From positions 1 through 64,000 of the forward strand of contig JACRKC010000099.1 in assembly GCA_016235555.1 (NCBI GenBank): 64,000 nt of DNA. The letters are read 5' to 3'. Origin of the DNA: Verrucomicrobiota bacterium (GTDB taxonomy: Bacteria; Verrucomicrobiota; Verrucomicrobiia; Opitutales; Opitutaceae). Under the pieces are notes generated by a model. That model had not been told where the DNA came from. It worked only from the letters and a program-made list of their open reading frames with translations, and did not search any database. Both the position numbers and the translations under genes were made by a program. Below, one piece after another: positions 34,158 to 43,305 of this stretch (positions are counted from its first letter, which is position 1; every line of letters starts with the position of its first letter).

Positions 34158-36317
34158 ATGAAACCTCGAGTCCGACTCTTGCGCCTTCTGTGTCTTCTTG
34201 CGGCCATCCCTGCTCTGGCCCTCGCCGCGTCCGACCCCGCCTCCGTCGCCCGCCGTGAGCCAGCCGAATCGGTCCCCGCCAAGGCCCCGCGCACCCTCGT
34301 CCTCGCCGGCCGCCTCGACGCCTTCCGCGCCTACTGCACCACCGGCGCCGGCGCGAAGCCCTTCGCAAAAATCCGCGCCGACCTCGACGCGAAATACCTC
34401 GCGCTCTCCTTCCCCGCCGAGCCCATCACCTACGGCGATCCGTCGCCCTCGAAGCGCGACTCCGACAAAGCCGACAAGTGGCGCGCCGTGCAGGACCAGT
34501 GCGGCATCGTCACCGGCATCGCCGAAGCCGCCACCCTCTGCTGGCTCGTTACCGGCGAGGAGAAATACCTCACCAAAGCAAAGGAGTTTCTCCTCGGCGC
34601 CTGCGCCTGGCACTTTGCTCCCGACTGGAAATCCGGCGCCGTCGTCGGCGCGACCGACATCTACTACAACGACGAGGGCCACTTCCGCCTCTGGCGCAAA
34701 CTCCCGCTCATCTACGACCAGATCCGCGACCGTCTCACGCCCGCCGAGAAGAAAACCGTCCTCGATCACTTCCGCATCCGCGGCCAGCGCTCCGCCGAGT
34801 GGATTGAAAAGGAAGGCGCCATCTCGAAGGTCACCCGCAACTCCATCGACTCCGACCTCTCGTCGCACCCGGTGCGCTTCATGCCGATGACCGGCCTTGC
34901 CGGCCTCGCGCTCTGGGACGACCTCCCCGAGGCGCGCGAGTGGTGGGCCTACGCCTACAAGTTCTACCGCGACCAGTTCACCCCGTGGGGCGGTGACGAC
35001 GGCGGCTGGGGCGAGGGCAACGCCTACTGGCGCGGCACGATCGAACACGCCGCGTTTCAGGACACGCTCCTCTCCATCGGCGACCCGCTCGCCTACGCCT
35101 CCACCTTCTGGAAAAACTCCCCGCTCTTCTGCGTCTACCACGTGCAGCCCTACCTGCACACCACGTTCGGCGACACCTCCAACGCCGGCCACTTCAACCT
35201 CGAGCCCGCCACCGCCGACTACTTCGAACACCTCGCCCGCGTGCAGCAAAACGGCTTCTTCCGCAGCTACGCCGCGCTCTGCACCGACCCGCGCCCGCCA
35301 CCGCTCGAAAAAGGTCTCACCGGCCTCGACCGCACCTACCCGATCGCCGCCGAGTTTCTCCTCCGCAATTTCATCGCCGCCGAAAAACCGCTCCCGCCCG
35401 CGCGCCCGCTCACCGAGCTGCCGCCGAACCGCTTCTTCCGCGACGTCGGCTGGGTTTCGCTGCACAGCGCGCTCGGCCGCCCGGCCGACGACATCCACGT
35501 CACGTTCAAGGCGTCGCCCTACGGCTCGTTCAGCCACAGCCACGCCGACCAAGGCGCCTTCATCCTCAACGCCTACGGCGAGAGCCTCGCCATCAACTCC
35601 GCCTACCGCGAATTCCACAATTCCCCGCACCACGACCAGTGGACGCGCCAGACCAAATCGAAAAACCTCCTCCTCCTCGACGGCACCGGTCAGCTCCCGA
35701 AGTCCAAAAAATCCACCGGCAAAATCACGCGCTACGAAGAGCAGCCGCGCTACGTGTGGACCACCGGCGACGCCACCACCGCCTACGCCGCCGCGCAGAA
35801 GGACAAGAAGAACGTCCAGCGCGTGACGCGCGACCTCGTGTTCATCGACTCACGCTACGTCGTCCTCCGCGACCGCGTCGTCCTCGCCACGCCCGCGAAA
35901 CTCTCGTGGCTCCTCCACGCCGAAAAATCGCTCACGTGGGACGCCACCCGCTCGACCGCGACGATCGTCGGCCCCGCCGGCAAAGCCACGCTCACCGCCC
36001 AAGTCATCGCCCCCGGCATCGAGTGGCACACGAGCGTGACCGACCAGTTTCCCGTCCCCGTCGATCCAAAATACGCGAAAGAGGGCATGAACGCCGCCTT
36101 CATCACCGGCACGTGGCACAACCAGCAACACCTCACCGCCGAAACCACGACCGCCGCGAAAGAGTTCACCGTTTACACCGTCCTCTGGCCCGAGCGCGGC
36201 GCAAAACCCGCGACCGCGACCGCCACCCTAACGCTCGACGGCACCCTCACGCTCTCCCGCCCCGACGGAAAGACCGATCACTTCACGCTCACCGACACGG
36301 CACTCGCCCTCAAATAA
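34158..36317 (+). CDS. Heparinase II/III-family polysaccharide lyase (DUF4962-like)
   Basis: 719 residues with a signal peptide (MKPRVRLLRLLCLLAAIPALALA). An N-terminal alpha/alpha toroid spans about 60-400 (GIVTGIAEAATLCWLVTGEE, RDQFTPWGGDDGGWGEGNAYW). The C-terminal beta-sandwich starts around FRDVGWVSLHSALG and holds the lyase motif GSFSHSHADQGAFILNAYGE. The family cleaves uronic-acid polysaccharides such as heparin-like, alginate or ulvan chains; substrate unresolved. The same frame is open far upstream, across the antisense of the IS110 gene, but ATG 34158 is followed at once by a signal peptide. An IS110 gene starts 64 bp upstream in the other direction, so the native promoter may have been displaced. 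Confidence 0.87.
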   Translation: MKPRVRLLRLLCLLAAIPALALAASDPASVARREPAESVPAKAPRTLVLAGRLDAFRAYCTTGAGAKPFAKIRADLDAKYLALSFPAEPITYGDPSPSKRDSDKADKWRAVQDQCGIVTGIAEAATLCWLVTGEEKYLTKAKEFLLGACAWHFAPDWKSGAVVGATDIYYNDEGHFRLWRKLPLIYDQIRDRLTPAEKKTVLDHFRIRGQRSAEWIEKEGAISKVTRNSIDSDLSSHPVRFMPMTGLAGLALWDDLPEAREWWAYAYKFYRDQFTPWGGDDGGWGEGNAYWRGTIEHAAFQDTLLSIGDPLAYASTFWKNSPLFCVYHVQPYLHTTFGDTSNAGHFNLEPATADYFEHLARVQQNGFFRSYAALCTDPRPPPLEKGLTGLDRTYPIAAEFLLRNFIAAEKPLPPARPLTELPPNRFFRDVGWVSLHSALGRPADDIHVTFKASPYGSFSHSHADQGAFILNAYGESLAINSAYREFHNSPHHDQWTRQTKSKNLLLLDGTGQLPKSKKSTGKITRYEEQPRYVWTTGDATTAYAAAQKDKKNVQRVTRDLVFIDSRYVVLRDRVVLATPAKLSWLLHAEKSLTWDATRSTATIVGPAGKATLTAQVIAPGIEWHTSVTDQFPVPVDPKYAKEGMNAAFITGTWHNQQHLTAETTTAAKEFTVYTVLWPERGAKPATATATLTLDGTLTLSRPDGKTDHFTLTDTALALK

Positions 36318-36381
36318 CCGCCGGTGGGCCGTGCGCTCCGCGCGCGGCCAACGCAGCCACGGGGCATATCTAAATTTTCTG

Positions 36382-36430
36382 ACTGAGTCGGGACGCCTCA
36401 GCCACGTGGACGAGGCGTCCCGCCTCGTTG
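36382..36430. repeat. REP-like pair, 'GAGGCGGGACGCCTC' type
   Basis: CTGAGTCGGGACGCCTCAG followed by CCACGTGG and then ACGAGGCGTCCCGCCTCG: two hairpins back to back, with GTGG at the centre. A close relative is at 56185-56235, with the same flanking words (CTGACTGA before). Confidence 0.78.
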
Positions 36431-36516
36431 ATTGCGGTAAGTTGGGATACGCCAATAGCCAAGTGGTCTGTCGAATGCGCCCTTGCGGCAATGAGTGCAA
36501 GAGCTAGGCTCGCCCC

Positions 36517-36729
36517 ATGAGCATCGCCGAACTTAGCCAGCTCCCCCCGACGGAGAAGCTCAAAATCATTGAGACTCTCTGGAGCGATCTCGCGGCGGAA
36601 GATTCGTTCGAAAGCCCGGCGTGGCACAACGAGGAACTGCGCAAAACCGAGGCCGACCTCACCGCCGGCCGCGTCGAGATTCTCGACTGGGAGGATGCCA
36701 AAAAAGAACTCCGTAGCCGGTTCGAATAA
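36517..36729 (+). CDS. Addiction-module antitoxin component (TIGR02574-type)
   Basis: 70 residues (MSIAELSQLPPTEKLKIIET to EDAKKELRSRFE). This is the small helical family of putative addiction-module components: the phrases LPPTEKLKIIETLWSDLA, SPAWHNEELRKTEADLTAGR and DWEDAKKELRSRF are typical. Members neutralise a RelE/ParE-type toxin encoded directly downstream. Here the downstream toxin gene is broken (36726-37200), so the antitoxin is probably a leftover. Its stop codon region reads GAATAAAG, where an ATGA overlap with the toxin start would be expected. Confidence 0.85.
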   Translation: MSIAELSQLPPTEKLKIIETLWSDLAAEDSFESPAWHNEELRKTEADLTAGRVEILDWEDAKKELRSRFE

Positions 36730-37200
36730 AGGTCCGGATTCTCCGCCCGGCGCTTGATGATATCGCAGTGGGCCGCGAGTTCCACGAACCGCAGCACCCG
36801 GCGTCGGCGACTATTTCTTCGACAGCATCTTCACTACTGTGTCTCGCGAAATAGGGTGGCAGAGAGTTCGGCGGTTCGGGGAGCGCACCCGTCTCGGGTG
36901 CTCGTGTCGGCGTCTCGCCGACACCTCCGAAATCCTCGGCGAGACGCCGAGGACAGCCCGCGGGACGCGGGCGCTCCCCGAACCACCACCGTCACTCGAC
37001 TATGCGAACCCCAGTAAGTCGATCCACTCGCGTTTCACAGCGGAGTCGATCGCGTCCAATTGGGTTTCCGCCGAACACTGGCGCGGCGCTTTCCCTACGC
37101 CATCTACTATCGAATCCCAGGCGCCGAGTGGTCGTGCAGCGCATACTCGAATGTCGACGGAATCCGCGCTGGATTCGAGACACACTACGAAAGGGCGACT
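36726..37200 (+). pseudogene. Decayed RelE/ParE-type toxin, split by a palindromic insertion
   Basis: Three pieces of one toxin are visible in different frames. First, KVRILRPALDDIAVGREFHE from the antitoxin stop. Then, after a frameshift near 36800, GVGDYFFDSIFTTVSRE. Finally, after the 112-bp inverted repeat at 36873-36984 and more indels, LGFRRTLARRFPYAIYYRIP and the C-terminal NVDGIRAGFE. These are the ordered hallmarks of ParE-like toxins that pair with this antitoxin family. The start codon also appears lost (ATA overlapping the antitoxin TAA). The last piece is in frame with the next gene. Confidence 0.75.
36873..36984. repeat. 112-bp inverted repeat inside the decayed toxin gene
   Basis: Ends GGTTCGGGGAGCG and CGCTCCCCGAACC are perfect inverted repeats. 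Internal hairpins GTGTCGGCGTCTCGCCGACA and CCTCGGCGAGACGCCGAGG fold separately. Its outer ends do not carry GTAG, so it may be a different family from the other palindromes. It interrupts the toxin reading. Confidence 0.8.
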
Positions 37201-37221
37201 GAATATCTCGAACCTTGGCCC

Positions 37222-37518
37222 ATGAACAACCGAGACAGGTTCTCACCAGTCTGGCCGGCCTTTGCGGCACTCGCGTTTTCAAGTGCCGCGACCATCCTGA
37301 TCGGGCTTGGCCATCGCGGAAAGTTTACTCCACCGGGTCCCATCCTGCCGTTCATCGACGCCCTCAAGGTTTTTGCAGCGATGTGCCTCGTGACGTTTGT
37401 GATCTTCTACATCCTGCGATTGCTGGGCGTGCGATTTCGGTGGCTCGGCGAACCCGAAACCGAACACACGAGTCGAAAAAGGGGCAAGCGGATGAACCAG
37501 AAAGGAAGGAAATCTTGA
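37222..37518 (+). CDS. Small membrane protein, unknown
   Basis: 98 residues from ATG 37222 (MNNRDRFSPVWPAFAALAFS). Two likely membrane helices: about 12-28 (AFAALAFSSAATILIGL) and about 48-68 (VFAAMCLVTFVIFYILRLLG). The C-terminus is a basic tail (RKRGKRMNQKGRKS). I do not recognise a family. The frame upstream is open and continuous with the toxin remnant, so a fusion reading is possible but the ATG is followed by a plausible full protein. It lies in the AT-richer accessory segment. Confidence 0.5.
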   Translation: MNNRDRFSPVWPAFAALAFSSAATILIGLGHRGKFTPPGPILPFIDALKVFAAMCLVTFVIFYILRLLGVRFRWLGEPETEHTSRKRGKRMNQKGRKS

Positions 37519-37623
37519 CTTCATTTTTCCATTGGCCGGGTTCACGCGACGCGCGGAAGCTGTAGCCAAGAAAACCACCGATCACCCACCAGATCTCTTC
37601 CTCGCTTGGCGAGCGTCCTCCCC

Positions 37624-39006
37624 CTACACCCCCGCCACTTCCCAACCGGTCCGATACGTGCGGCGGAGCAGTTGGTTGGCTTCGGGTGAATTCGTCACTC
37701 GCGCACGCGCCGCATCCCACCGGAGCGTCGTGTCCGGCGTGCGCACGGCCACGGTGCCGAGGATGATCGCCTCGGCCATCGGACCCGTCTGACCGAAGTG
37801 TGACTCCGGTTGCTGGCCGCTGATGCAGCCGTCGACGAAGTGGTGATAGTGGTTGCGCGGCTCGAAATTCGTCCGCGCGTGGGAGGCGAACTTCTCCCGC
37901 GGAAGCAGCCGCGCCCCTGACGTGTGCGGCAGCAGCAGCGCCCCTTCGGTGCCGAGCACGATCGCGGCCTCGCCCGGGTAGGTCTTGAAACCGTCCGCGC
38001 GCGCGAGCGCCTGCGCCTCTTCGGGCGGAAACTTGTCGCCATCATACCATTCGACCGTCAGCTCCGGACCGGCCGTAAGCGTGTTGCCGGGAAACACCCA
38101 CGTGATGTGGTTCATCTGCGGCCAGGTGTCGGCCCGCCGGGCGGGCGAGTCACGCCACGACTTCTGCACGTCAGCCGTCACGCTCAGCGGCGCAGTCAGC
38201 CCGAGGCCTTTCCACACGGCGTCGAAAATGTGGCAGCCAATGTCGCCCGACCAACCGGTGCCGAAGTCGAGCCACGAGCGCCACAATTGCGGATGATAGA
38301 TCTTCGGTGCGTAGGGCCGCACCGGCGCCGTGCCGAGCCATAGATCCCACGCCAGCGCATCGGGCGCCCGCACCGGCTCCGCCGGCCGCGGGCCGGCGAG
38401 GCGGTAGCGCTCGACCGCCCCTTCGCGATTCGAGCAGAGGATCACGCGCCGCACTTTGCCGATCGCGCCTTCCCGCAGCCACTGCACGGCCTGGCGGTCG
38501 CCGGCGCCCGATGCGAACTGCGTGCCGAGCTGCGTGATCACGCCGGTCTCCTTCGCCGTGCTGGCCACCGCGCGGCACTCGGCCACGTCGTGGCACAGCG
38601 GCTTCTGGCAGTAAACGTGCTTGGCCGCGCGCATCGCCGGCAACGCGATCGCCGCGTGCATGTGATCGGGCACGGACACGTTGACCGAGTCCACCTGATC
38701 GCCCTCCTTCGCGAACATCTCGCGCCAGTCCGTGTAGCGTCGCGCCCCGGGCACGAGCGCCGCAGCTTTTTCGAGATTGCCGCGATCCACATCGCACAAC
38801 GCGACGATCTGGCAGCGCGGGTGCGACAGGAAGTTCTTCAGGTCGTTGGCGCCCATCCCGCCCACGCCGATGCACGCGTGCTGGAGTTTTTCGTTGGGCG
38901 CGATGCGACGCGGACGGCGCGCCGTGGTGGCGCAACCGGGCATCAGCGACCAGGCGCCGGCAGCGGCGGCAGTTTGGAGGAAGTGGCGGCGAGTAAGGCG
39001 GGGCAT
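37624..39006 (-). CDS. Gfo/Idh/MocA oxidoreductase, Tat-exported
   Basis: 460 residues starting MPRLTRRHFLQTAAAAGAWS, a twin-arginine signal whose hydrophobic part ends in SLMPGC, resembling a lipobox, so it may be membrane-anchored. The Rossmann motif CIGVGGMGANDLKNFL is followed by ALCDVDRGNLEKA, then VSVPDHMHAAIALPAMRAAK and the QKPLCHDVAEC segment where family members have E-K-P (here Q-K-P). The second domain carries WSGDIGCHIFDAVWKGLGL. The exported form suggests periplasmic sugar redox chemistry, as for the gene at 7503. It is convergent with the accessory segment and lies upstream of no obvious partner. Confidence 0.87.
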   Translation of the reverse strand: MPRLTRRHFLQTAAAAGAWSLMPGCATTARRPRRIAPNEKLQHACIGVGGMGANDLKNFLSHPRCQIVALCDVDRGNLEKAAALVPGARRYTDWREMFAKEGDQVDSVNVSVPDHMHAAIALPAMRAAKHVYCQKPLCHDVAECRAVASTAKETGVITQLGTQFASGAGDRQAVQWLREGAIGKVRRVILCSNREGAVERYRLAGPRPAEPVRAPDALAWDLWLGTAPVRPYAPKIYHPQLWRSWLDFGTGWSGDIGCHIFDAVWKGLGLTAPLSVTADVQKSWRDSPARRADTWPQMNHITWVFPGNTLTAGPELTVEWYDGDKFPPEEAQALARADGFKTYPGEAAIVLGTEGALLLPHTSGARLLPREKFASHARTNFEPRNHYHHFVDGCISGQQPESHFGQTGPMAEAIILGTVAVRTPDTTLRWDAARARVTNSPEANQLLRRTYRTGWEVAGV

Positions 39007-39150
39007 GACCGGGAGCAGGATGACAGGGTGCGCCGCTGGTCCGGACGTCGGCGTCGGACTCACACGCCAGACTCAAACCAGCGGACGAGTCCCAACGCCG
39101 ACACATCTCGCCCCGCCACGCAATGGCTGAGTCACGTCCGCCTCCGGCCC

Positions 39151-39219
39151 GGATGTAACTCAAACGATGTCAGCTCTCGAATGCCTCGGTTGTAGCGGCG
39201 GGCCTCCCTGCCCGCCGCC
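39151..39219. repeat. Left half of the MITE-like element plus one REP hairpin
   Basis: GGATGTAACTCAAACGATGT is the left terminal arm; the next ~30 bases to GTAGCGGCGG (39192) closely match, on the other strand, the right half of the full copy at 58920-59057. The right half is missing and the element ends in a single hairpin just before the stop of the oxidoreductase gene. Confidence 0.75.
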
Positions 39220-39234
39220 ACGACGGAGCACTTT

Positions 39235-40404
39235 TCAATACTTCGGGAACTTCAGCCACTTCGCGCCGGCTTTGCCGGACTTGATCGACGTCTCGATGAA
39301 CGCCATGCCGGCGAGGCCGTCGTCGATCGTCGGGAAATCGTAGCCTGCCTTCGGCGCTTTGCGGCCTTCGATCGAGTCGGCGATCGCGGTGGCGGCGCTG
39401 CGGTAGACGTTCGCGAACGCCTCGATGAAGCCCTCCGGATGCGCGAACGGCGTGCGAATCGCGCCTTTCGCGGCGTCGCAGTGATAACCGTTGCCGCGGC
39501 GGTGGATTTGCTGCGGGGCGTCGTGCTTCTTCCAGATGAGTTCGTTCGGGTTTTCCTGGAACCACTGGAGCGAGCCCTTGGTGCCCCAGACGCGGATGTT
39601 GATGTTGTTTTCGTCGCCGCTCGAAATCTGCGAGGCGAACAGGATGCCCTTCACGCCGCCGCTCCAGCGCACGAGGCAGTTGCCGTCGTCGTCGAGCAGG
39701 CGGCCGGGGATGAAGGTGGACATCTCGGCGCAGATTTCCTCGACCTCGAGGCCGGTGATGTAGCGCGCGAGGTTGTGCGCGTGGGTGCCGATGTCGCCCA
39801 TGCAGTTCGAGACGCCGGAGACGTTCGGGTCCATGCGCCAGTTGGCGATCTTGCTGATCGTGCCGGCTTCGAGGGCGCTGATAGCGTAGCCCTGCGGGTA
39901 TTCGACGACGATCTTGGTGAGCTGGCCGAGCTTGCCGGTGCGCACCCAGTCGCGTGCTTCCTTCACCATTGGGTAACCAGTGTAGTTGTGCGTGAGCGCA
40001 AAGACCTTGCTGCTCTGCTTCACGACTTCGCGGAGTTTGAGGCCTTCCTTCAGGGAGAAACACAGCGGCTTGTCACACACGACGTGGAAGCCGGCCTCGA
40101 GGAACGTCTTCGCGACCGCGGCGTGCGTGTTGTTGCGCGTGACGATCGAGACGAAGTCGATGCGCTGGTCGGCGGGGAGGGCGGCCTCGGCCTTCGCCAT
40201 TTCCTGGTAGGTGGCGTAAACGCGCTTCGGGTCGAGGAAGAGGTCGGCGCCGGAGGCTTTCGACTTTTCGGGGTCGGCCGAGAAGCAGCCGGCGACGAGA
40301 TCGATCTCGCCATCGAGGCGGGCGGCCATGCGGTGGACGGAGCCGATAAAGGCGCCACGGCCGCCGCCGACCATGCCCATGCGGAGTTTGCGATTGAGTT
40401 TCAT
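39235..40404 (-). CDS. Gfo/Idh/MocA family oxidoreductase (cytoplasmic)
   Basis: 389 residues, no export signal. N-terminal Rossmann fold GMVGGGRGAFIGSVHRMAAR and VAGCFSADPEKSKASGADLF, then NNTHAAVAKTFLEAGFHVVC and DKPLCFSLKEGLKL, the family lysine motif. The second domain has NCMGDIGTHAHNLARYITGL with the usual Asp/His pair for proton transfer. A long insertion typical of the subfamily with ALTHNYTGYPMVKEARDWVR follows. The start at ATG 40404 is supported by the immediate Rossmann strand. Substrate probably a sugar or inositol derivative. It faces the same way as the oxidoreductase and isomerase upstream and may be co-expressed. Confidence 0.88.
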   Translation of the reverse strand: MKLNRKLRMGMVGGGRGAFIGSVHRMAARLDGEIDLVAGCFSADPEKSKASGADLFLDPKRVYATYQEMAKAEAALPADQRIDFVSIVTRNNTHAAVAKTFLEAGFHVVCDKPLCFSLKEGLKLREVVKQSSKVFALTHNYTGYPMVKEARDWVRTGKLGQLTKIVVEYPQGYAISALEAGTISKIANWRMDPNVSGVSNCMGDIGTHAHNLARYITGLEVEEICAEMSTFIPGRLLDDDGNCLVRWSGGVKGILFASQISSGDENNINIRVWGTKGSLQWFQENPNELIWKKHDAPQQIHRRGNGYHCDAAKGAIRTPFAHPEGFIEAFANVYRSAATAIADSIEGRKAPKAGYDFPTIDDGLAGMAFIETSIKSGKAGAKWLKFPKY

Positions 40405-40501
40405 AGTGGGGAAAGATGAGAGACGATTGATGGCGATCAACAAAGTGACGTGGCGGGAATTTGTGGCGAGGTCCGCTCTGGACGCCTATTTGGCTATTTC
40501 T

Positions 40502-40873
40502 TCACGGTGCAGCTTGGCAATCGACGTGAAAGTCACAGTCGAGCGCCAAAATCATTTTCAACTCTTTTTTTGAAAAGGACAAAGCGCACTGCGAATCATA
40601 CGTGTAGGTGATCGAGAGCGTAAAATACTCCCCACCTGCATTACGCATAGCGTCTCTGAACTTGGCAACACGCTCGTAAATCCAGGCAATCTTCGCAGGC
40701 TCTTCTTCAGGCGCATCGAAGCCAGCAGAGCCGTATGGCACGGGAACTCCGCGATAGCGACCGATCTTTCCGATAACACCTGGATCGTGTGAATTGGAGA
40801 ACTGTGCTGGCACTTTGGACGGAGTGAATCGTTCGCCACAGACGCTGAAACTTACTTGGGTGCGGACAATCAT
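40502..40873 (-). CDS. Hypothetical protein, DUF4279-like
   Basis: 123 residues from ATG 40873 (MIVRTQVSFSVCGERFTPSK). The pattern SFSVCGERFTP, then HDPGVIGKIGRYRGVPVPYG, and later ITYTYDSQCALSFSKKELKM resembles small DUF4279-type proteins seen in polymorphic-toxin immunity sets and elsewhere. No signal peptide or membrane helix. Its codon use is clearly less GC-biased than its neighbours, which suggests recent arrival between two oxidoreductase genes. No toxin partner is seen. Identification is tentative. Confidence 0.55.
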   Translation of the reverse strand: MIVRTQVSFSVCGERFTPSKVPAQFSNSHDPGVIGKIGRYRGVPVPYGSAGFDAPEEEPAKIAWIYERVAKFRDAMRNAGGEYFTLSITYTYDSQCALSFSKKELKMILALDCDFHVDCQAAP

Positions 40874-40918
40874 CTTCGCCCCAGGGTCTGGATTTTTTGA
40901 TTTTTCGTCCGGTCTCAA

Positions 40919-42001
40919 TCAGAGCGCCACCGGCTTCCCCGTCGCTGCCGACTTGTAAGCTCCGTCGATGATCTTCATGAGCGAGAGCGCCTGGTCGGGG
41001 GTGTTGAGCGGTTTTTCGGTGCCTTCGAGCACGCGCACGAAATTCATCGCGGAACGCACGCGGCCCATCGTTTCGTCGGCGGGGACGATGATGTCGCGGT
41101 TCACGTGGCGGCCGTTTTCGAGCGTGTAGAGCTGGCACGCGTCGATCGCGGTGTTGTCGAGGCCGTCGATGCCGAAGAGGCGACGGACGAGGCCGCCGGC
41201 CTTCGTGCCTTGGAACGTGACCGAGACTTCCTCGCGTTGATTCATCTCGGCCCACGACACGGCGAGCGACATCGACTGGCCGCTCTTGAACGTGACGAAG
41301 CCGTGCGCGGCGGCCTCGACGTCGGTCGTGCCCTTCGCGACATCGGGAATGCCCCACGGGCCCTTGAAGGCCTTGTTGTCGATGTTGTCCGAGTAGGTGC
41401 GCGCGAGGATGTGCGCGGGCTCGGGGTAGCCCATGAAGTAGAGGCCGAGGTCGACCATGTGGAGGAGGTCGATGAGCGGGCCGCCGCCGGAGAGTGCCTT
41501 GGTGGTGAACCAGCCGCCGAAGCCCGGGATGCCGGCGCGGCGGATCCATTTCGCCTGGCAGGTGTTGATGGTGCCGACGGTGCCGGCCTTGATGTATTCC
41601 ATCATCGCGTAGCTCTCGGGGCGGGCGCGGTTGTTGAAATTGAACATCAGCGTTTTCTTCGCCTTCGCGGCGACGGCCTGCATCTTCGCCATTTCCTTGG
41701 CGCTGAGCGCGGGCGGCTTTTCGCAGAAGACGTGCTTGCCGGCCTTGAGGGCCTGGAGCGCGAGCGGCGCGTGGAATTTGTTCGGCACGATCACCGAGAC
41801 GGCGTCGAGATCCTTCTCGGCGGCGAGCATCTCGGCGACGTCGCCGTAGACTTTGCCGATGCCGTGCTTGGCGGCGGATTTCTCCGCGGCGGCCTTGTTG
41901 ACGTCAGCGAGGGCGACGATGTCGGCGCCGGCTTCGCGAAAACCTTTGGCGTGGTAGGCGGCCATGCCGCCCGCACCGATGATGGCGATTTTGATGCTCA
42001 T
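40919..42001 (-). CDS. Gfo/Idh/MocA family oxidoreductase (cytoplasmic)
   Basis: 360 residues. Starts MSIKIAIIGAGGMAAYHAKG, an N-terminal Rossmann motif, then IVALADVNKAAAEKSAAKHG. The catalytic-lysine motif is CEKPPALSAKEMAKMQA at about 93-109, followed by MFNFNNRARPESYAMMEYIK. The C-terminal domain includes GGGPLIDLLHMVDLGLYFMG with the conserved Asp and His. It is 120 bp downstream of a sugar phosphate isomerase/epimerase in the same direction, a very common pairing in inositol and keto-sugar catabolism. The space between holds a strong hairpin repeat. Substrate unknown. Confidence 0.88.
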   Translation of the reverse strand: MSIKIAIIGAGGMAAYHAKGFREAGADIVALADVNKAAAEKSAAKHGIGKVYGDVAEMLAAEKDLDAVSVIVPNKFHAPLALQALKAGKHVFCEKPPALSAKEMAKMQAVAAKAKKTLMFNFNNRARPESYAMMEYIKAGTVGTINTCQAKWIRRAGIPGFGGWFTTKALSGGGPLIDLLHMVDLGLYFMGYPEPAHILARTYSDNIDNKAFKGPWGIPDVAKGTTDVEAAAHGFVTFKSGQSMSLAVSWAEMNQREEVSVTFQGTKAGGLVRRLFGIDGLDNTAIDACQLYTLENGRHVNRDIIVPADETMGRVRSAMNFVRVLEGTEKPLNTPDQALSLMKIIDGAYKSAATGKPVAL

Positions 42002-42023
42002 GGAATGAAGAGGAAGAAGGAGG

Positions 42024-42109
42024 AACCACGAAATACACGAAACACACGAAAGGAATACACGGGCTCAGAGGAGCTGAGTTCTTTCGTGTATTTCGTGTGT
42101 TTCGTGGTT
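42024..42109. repeat. 'CCACGAAATACACGAAACAC' hairpin repeat
   Basis: AACCACGAAATACACGAAAC at the left and ATTTCGTGTGTTTCGTGGTT at the right form a long hairpin. Same family as 23518-23588. It lies between the isomerase and the oxidoreductase genes. Confidence 0.78.
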
Positions 42110-42121
42110 CAAAAAAACCGA

Positions 42122-43156
42122 CTACCGATCGAACTGCGCGTCGAAGACGATCGCGCTCGAGGGGAAGTCGACTTTGCGGACGAAGGCGGCGGCTTCGGTG
42201 GCGCCGTGGATGCGGTCCATGCGGCTGTCTTCCCACTCGACGGAGAGCGGGCCGCGGTAGCCGACGTCGTTGAGGGCGACGATGATCTCCTCGAAGTTGA
42301 TGTCGCCGTGGCCGAGCGAGCGGAAATCCCAATAGCGACTCGGGTGGCCGAAGCTCACGTGGCCGCCGAACACGCCCACCGTGCCGTCGCCGTGGCCCCA
42401 CCACACGTCCTTCATGTGGCAGTGGTAGATGCGGTCGCCGAACTTGCGGATGAACTTCACGTAGTCGACGCCTTGGTAGCCAAGGTGCGAGGGGTCGTAG
42501 TTGAAGCCGAAGCGCTTGTGGCCCTTGACCGCATCGATCGCGCGGCGGGTGCTGGCGATGTCGAACGCGATCTCGGTCGGGTGGACTTCAAGGCCGAAGT
42601 TGACGTTGACCTTGTCGAACGCCTCGAGGATCGGGCCGAAGCGGCGGCCGAAATCATCGAAGCCCTTCTGCCAGTATTCCTGGGAGGTGGGCGGGAAGGC
42701 GTAGATCGAGTGCCAGATGCTGGAGCCGGTGAAGCCGTTGACGACCGCCGGAAAATCGTCGGCGCTCTTGCGGCCGGGCTTGGCGTCGAAGAACGCCCGG
42801 GCGGCCTTGCCCGCGGTGATCATCTTCTTCGCGGCGCGCTTGCGGACGCCCTCGGGCTCGCCGTCGCCCCACACATCGGGCGGAAGGATGGACTGGTGGC
42901 GCGCGTCGATGTTGTCGCAGATGGCCTGGCCGACGAGGTGGCTCGAGATGGCGTAGCAGGTGAGGCCGTTGGAGCGGAGGAGCGACCACTTGTCGTGGAC
43001 GTATTTCTTGCTCGAGACGGCGGCATCCACGTCGAAGTGGTCGCCCCAGCAGGCGAGTTCGACGCCGTCGTAGCCCATCTTTTTGACCATGGGCAGGAGT
43101 TTCTCGAGGGGAAGGTCGGCCCACTGGCCGGTGAACAGGGTGACTGGACGTGGCAT
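42122..43156 (-). CDS. Sugar phosphate isomerase/epimerase (xylose isomerase-like TIM barrel)
   Basis: 344 residues from ATG 43156 ([20 protein letters not shown]). An AP-endonuclease-2 fold: [20 protein letters not shown], later [17 protein letters not shown] with the metal Glu and His, [19 protein letters not shown] with Asp and His, and [11 protein letters not shown] with the His-x-His-x-Lys metal motif. Cytosolic, no signal. Members isomerise or epimerise keto-sugars and inosose or dehydrate them. It precedes a Gfo/Idh/MocA gene (120 bp) and likely works on its product. A longer frame upstream is open through the CCGCGGAT repeat and was rejected. Confidence 0.87.
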   Translation of the reverse strand: MPRPVTLFTGQWADLPLEKLLPMVKKMGYDGVELACWGDHFDVDAAVSSKKYVHDKWSLLRSNGLTCYAISSHLVGQAICDNIDARHQSILPPDVWGDGEPEGVRKRAAKKMITAGKAARAFFDAKPGRKSADDFPAVVNGFTGSSIWHSIYAFPPTSQEYWQKGFDDFGRRFGPILEAFDKVNVNFGLEVHPTEIAFDIASTRRAIDAVKGHKRFGFNYDPSHLGYQGVDYVKFIRKFGDRIYHCHMKDVWWGHGDGTVGVFGGHVSFGHPSRYWDFRSLGHGDINFEEIIVALNDVGYRGPLSVEWEDSRMDRIHGATEAAAFVRKVDFPSSAIVFDAQFDR

Positions 43157-43305
43157 GATGAGGGAGGTTTGAGAGCGAAACGGGGTAGCGAAGCGGATCG
43201 CGACTTTCGCCGCGCGACGCAGAGGCGGCAAGCGGAAAGGTTTTTGGGCGCGGCTGGGCCTTGGGCAAAGGAGCCGCAACCGAGGTCATACCCAGGCGAT
43301 TTTTT

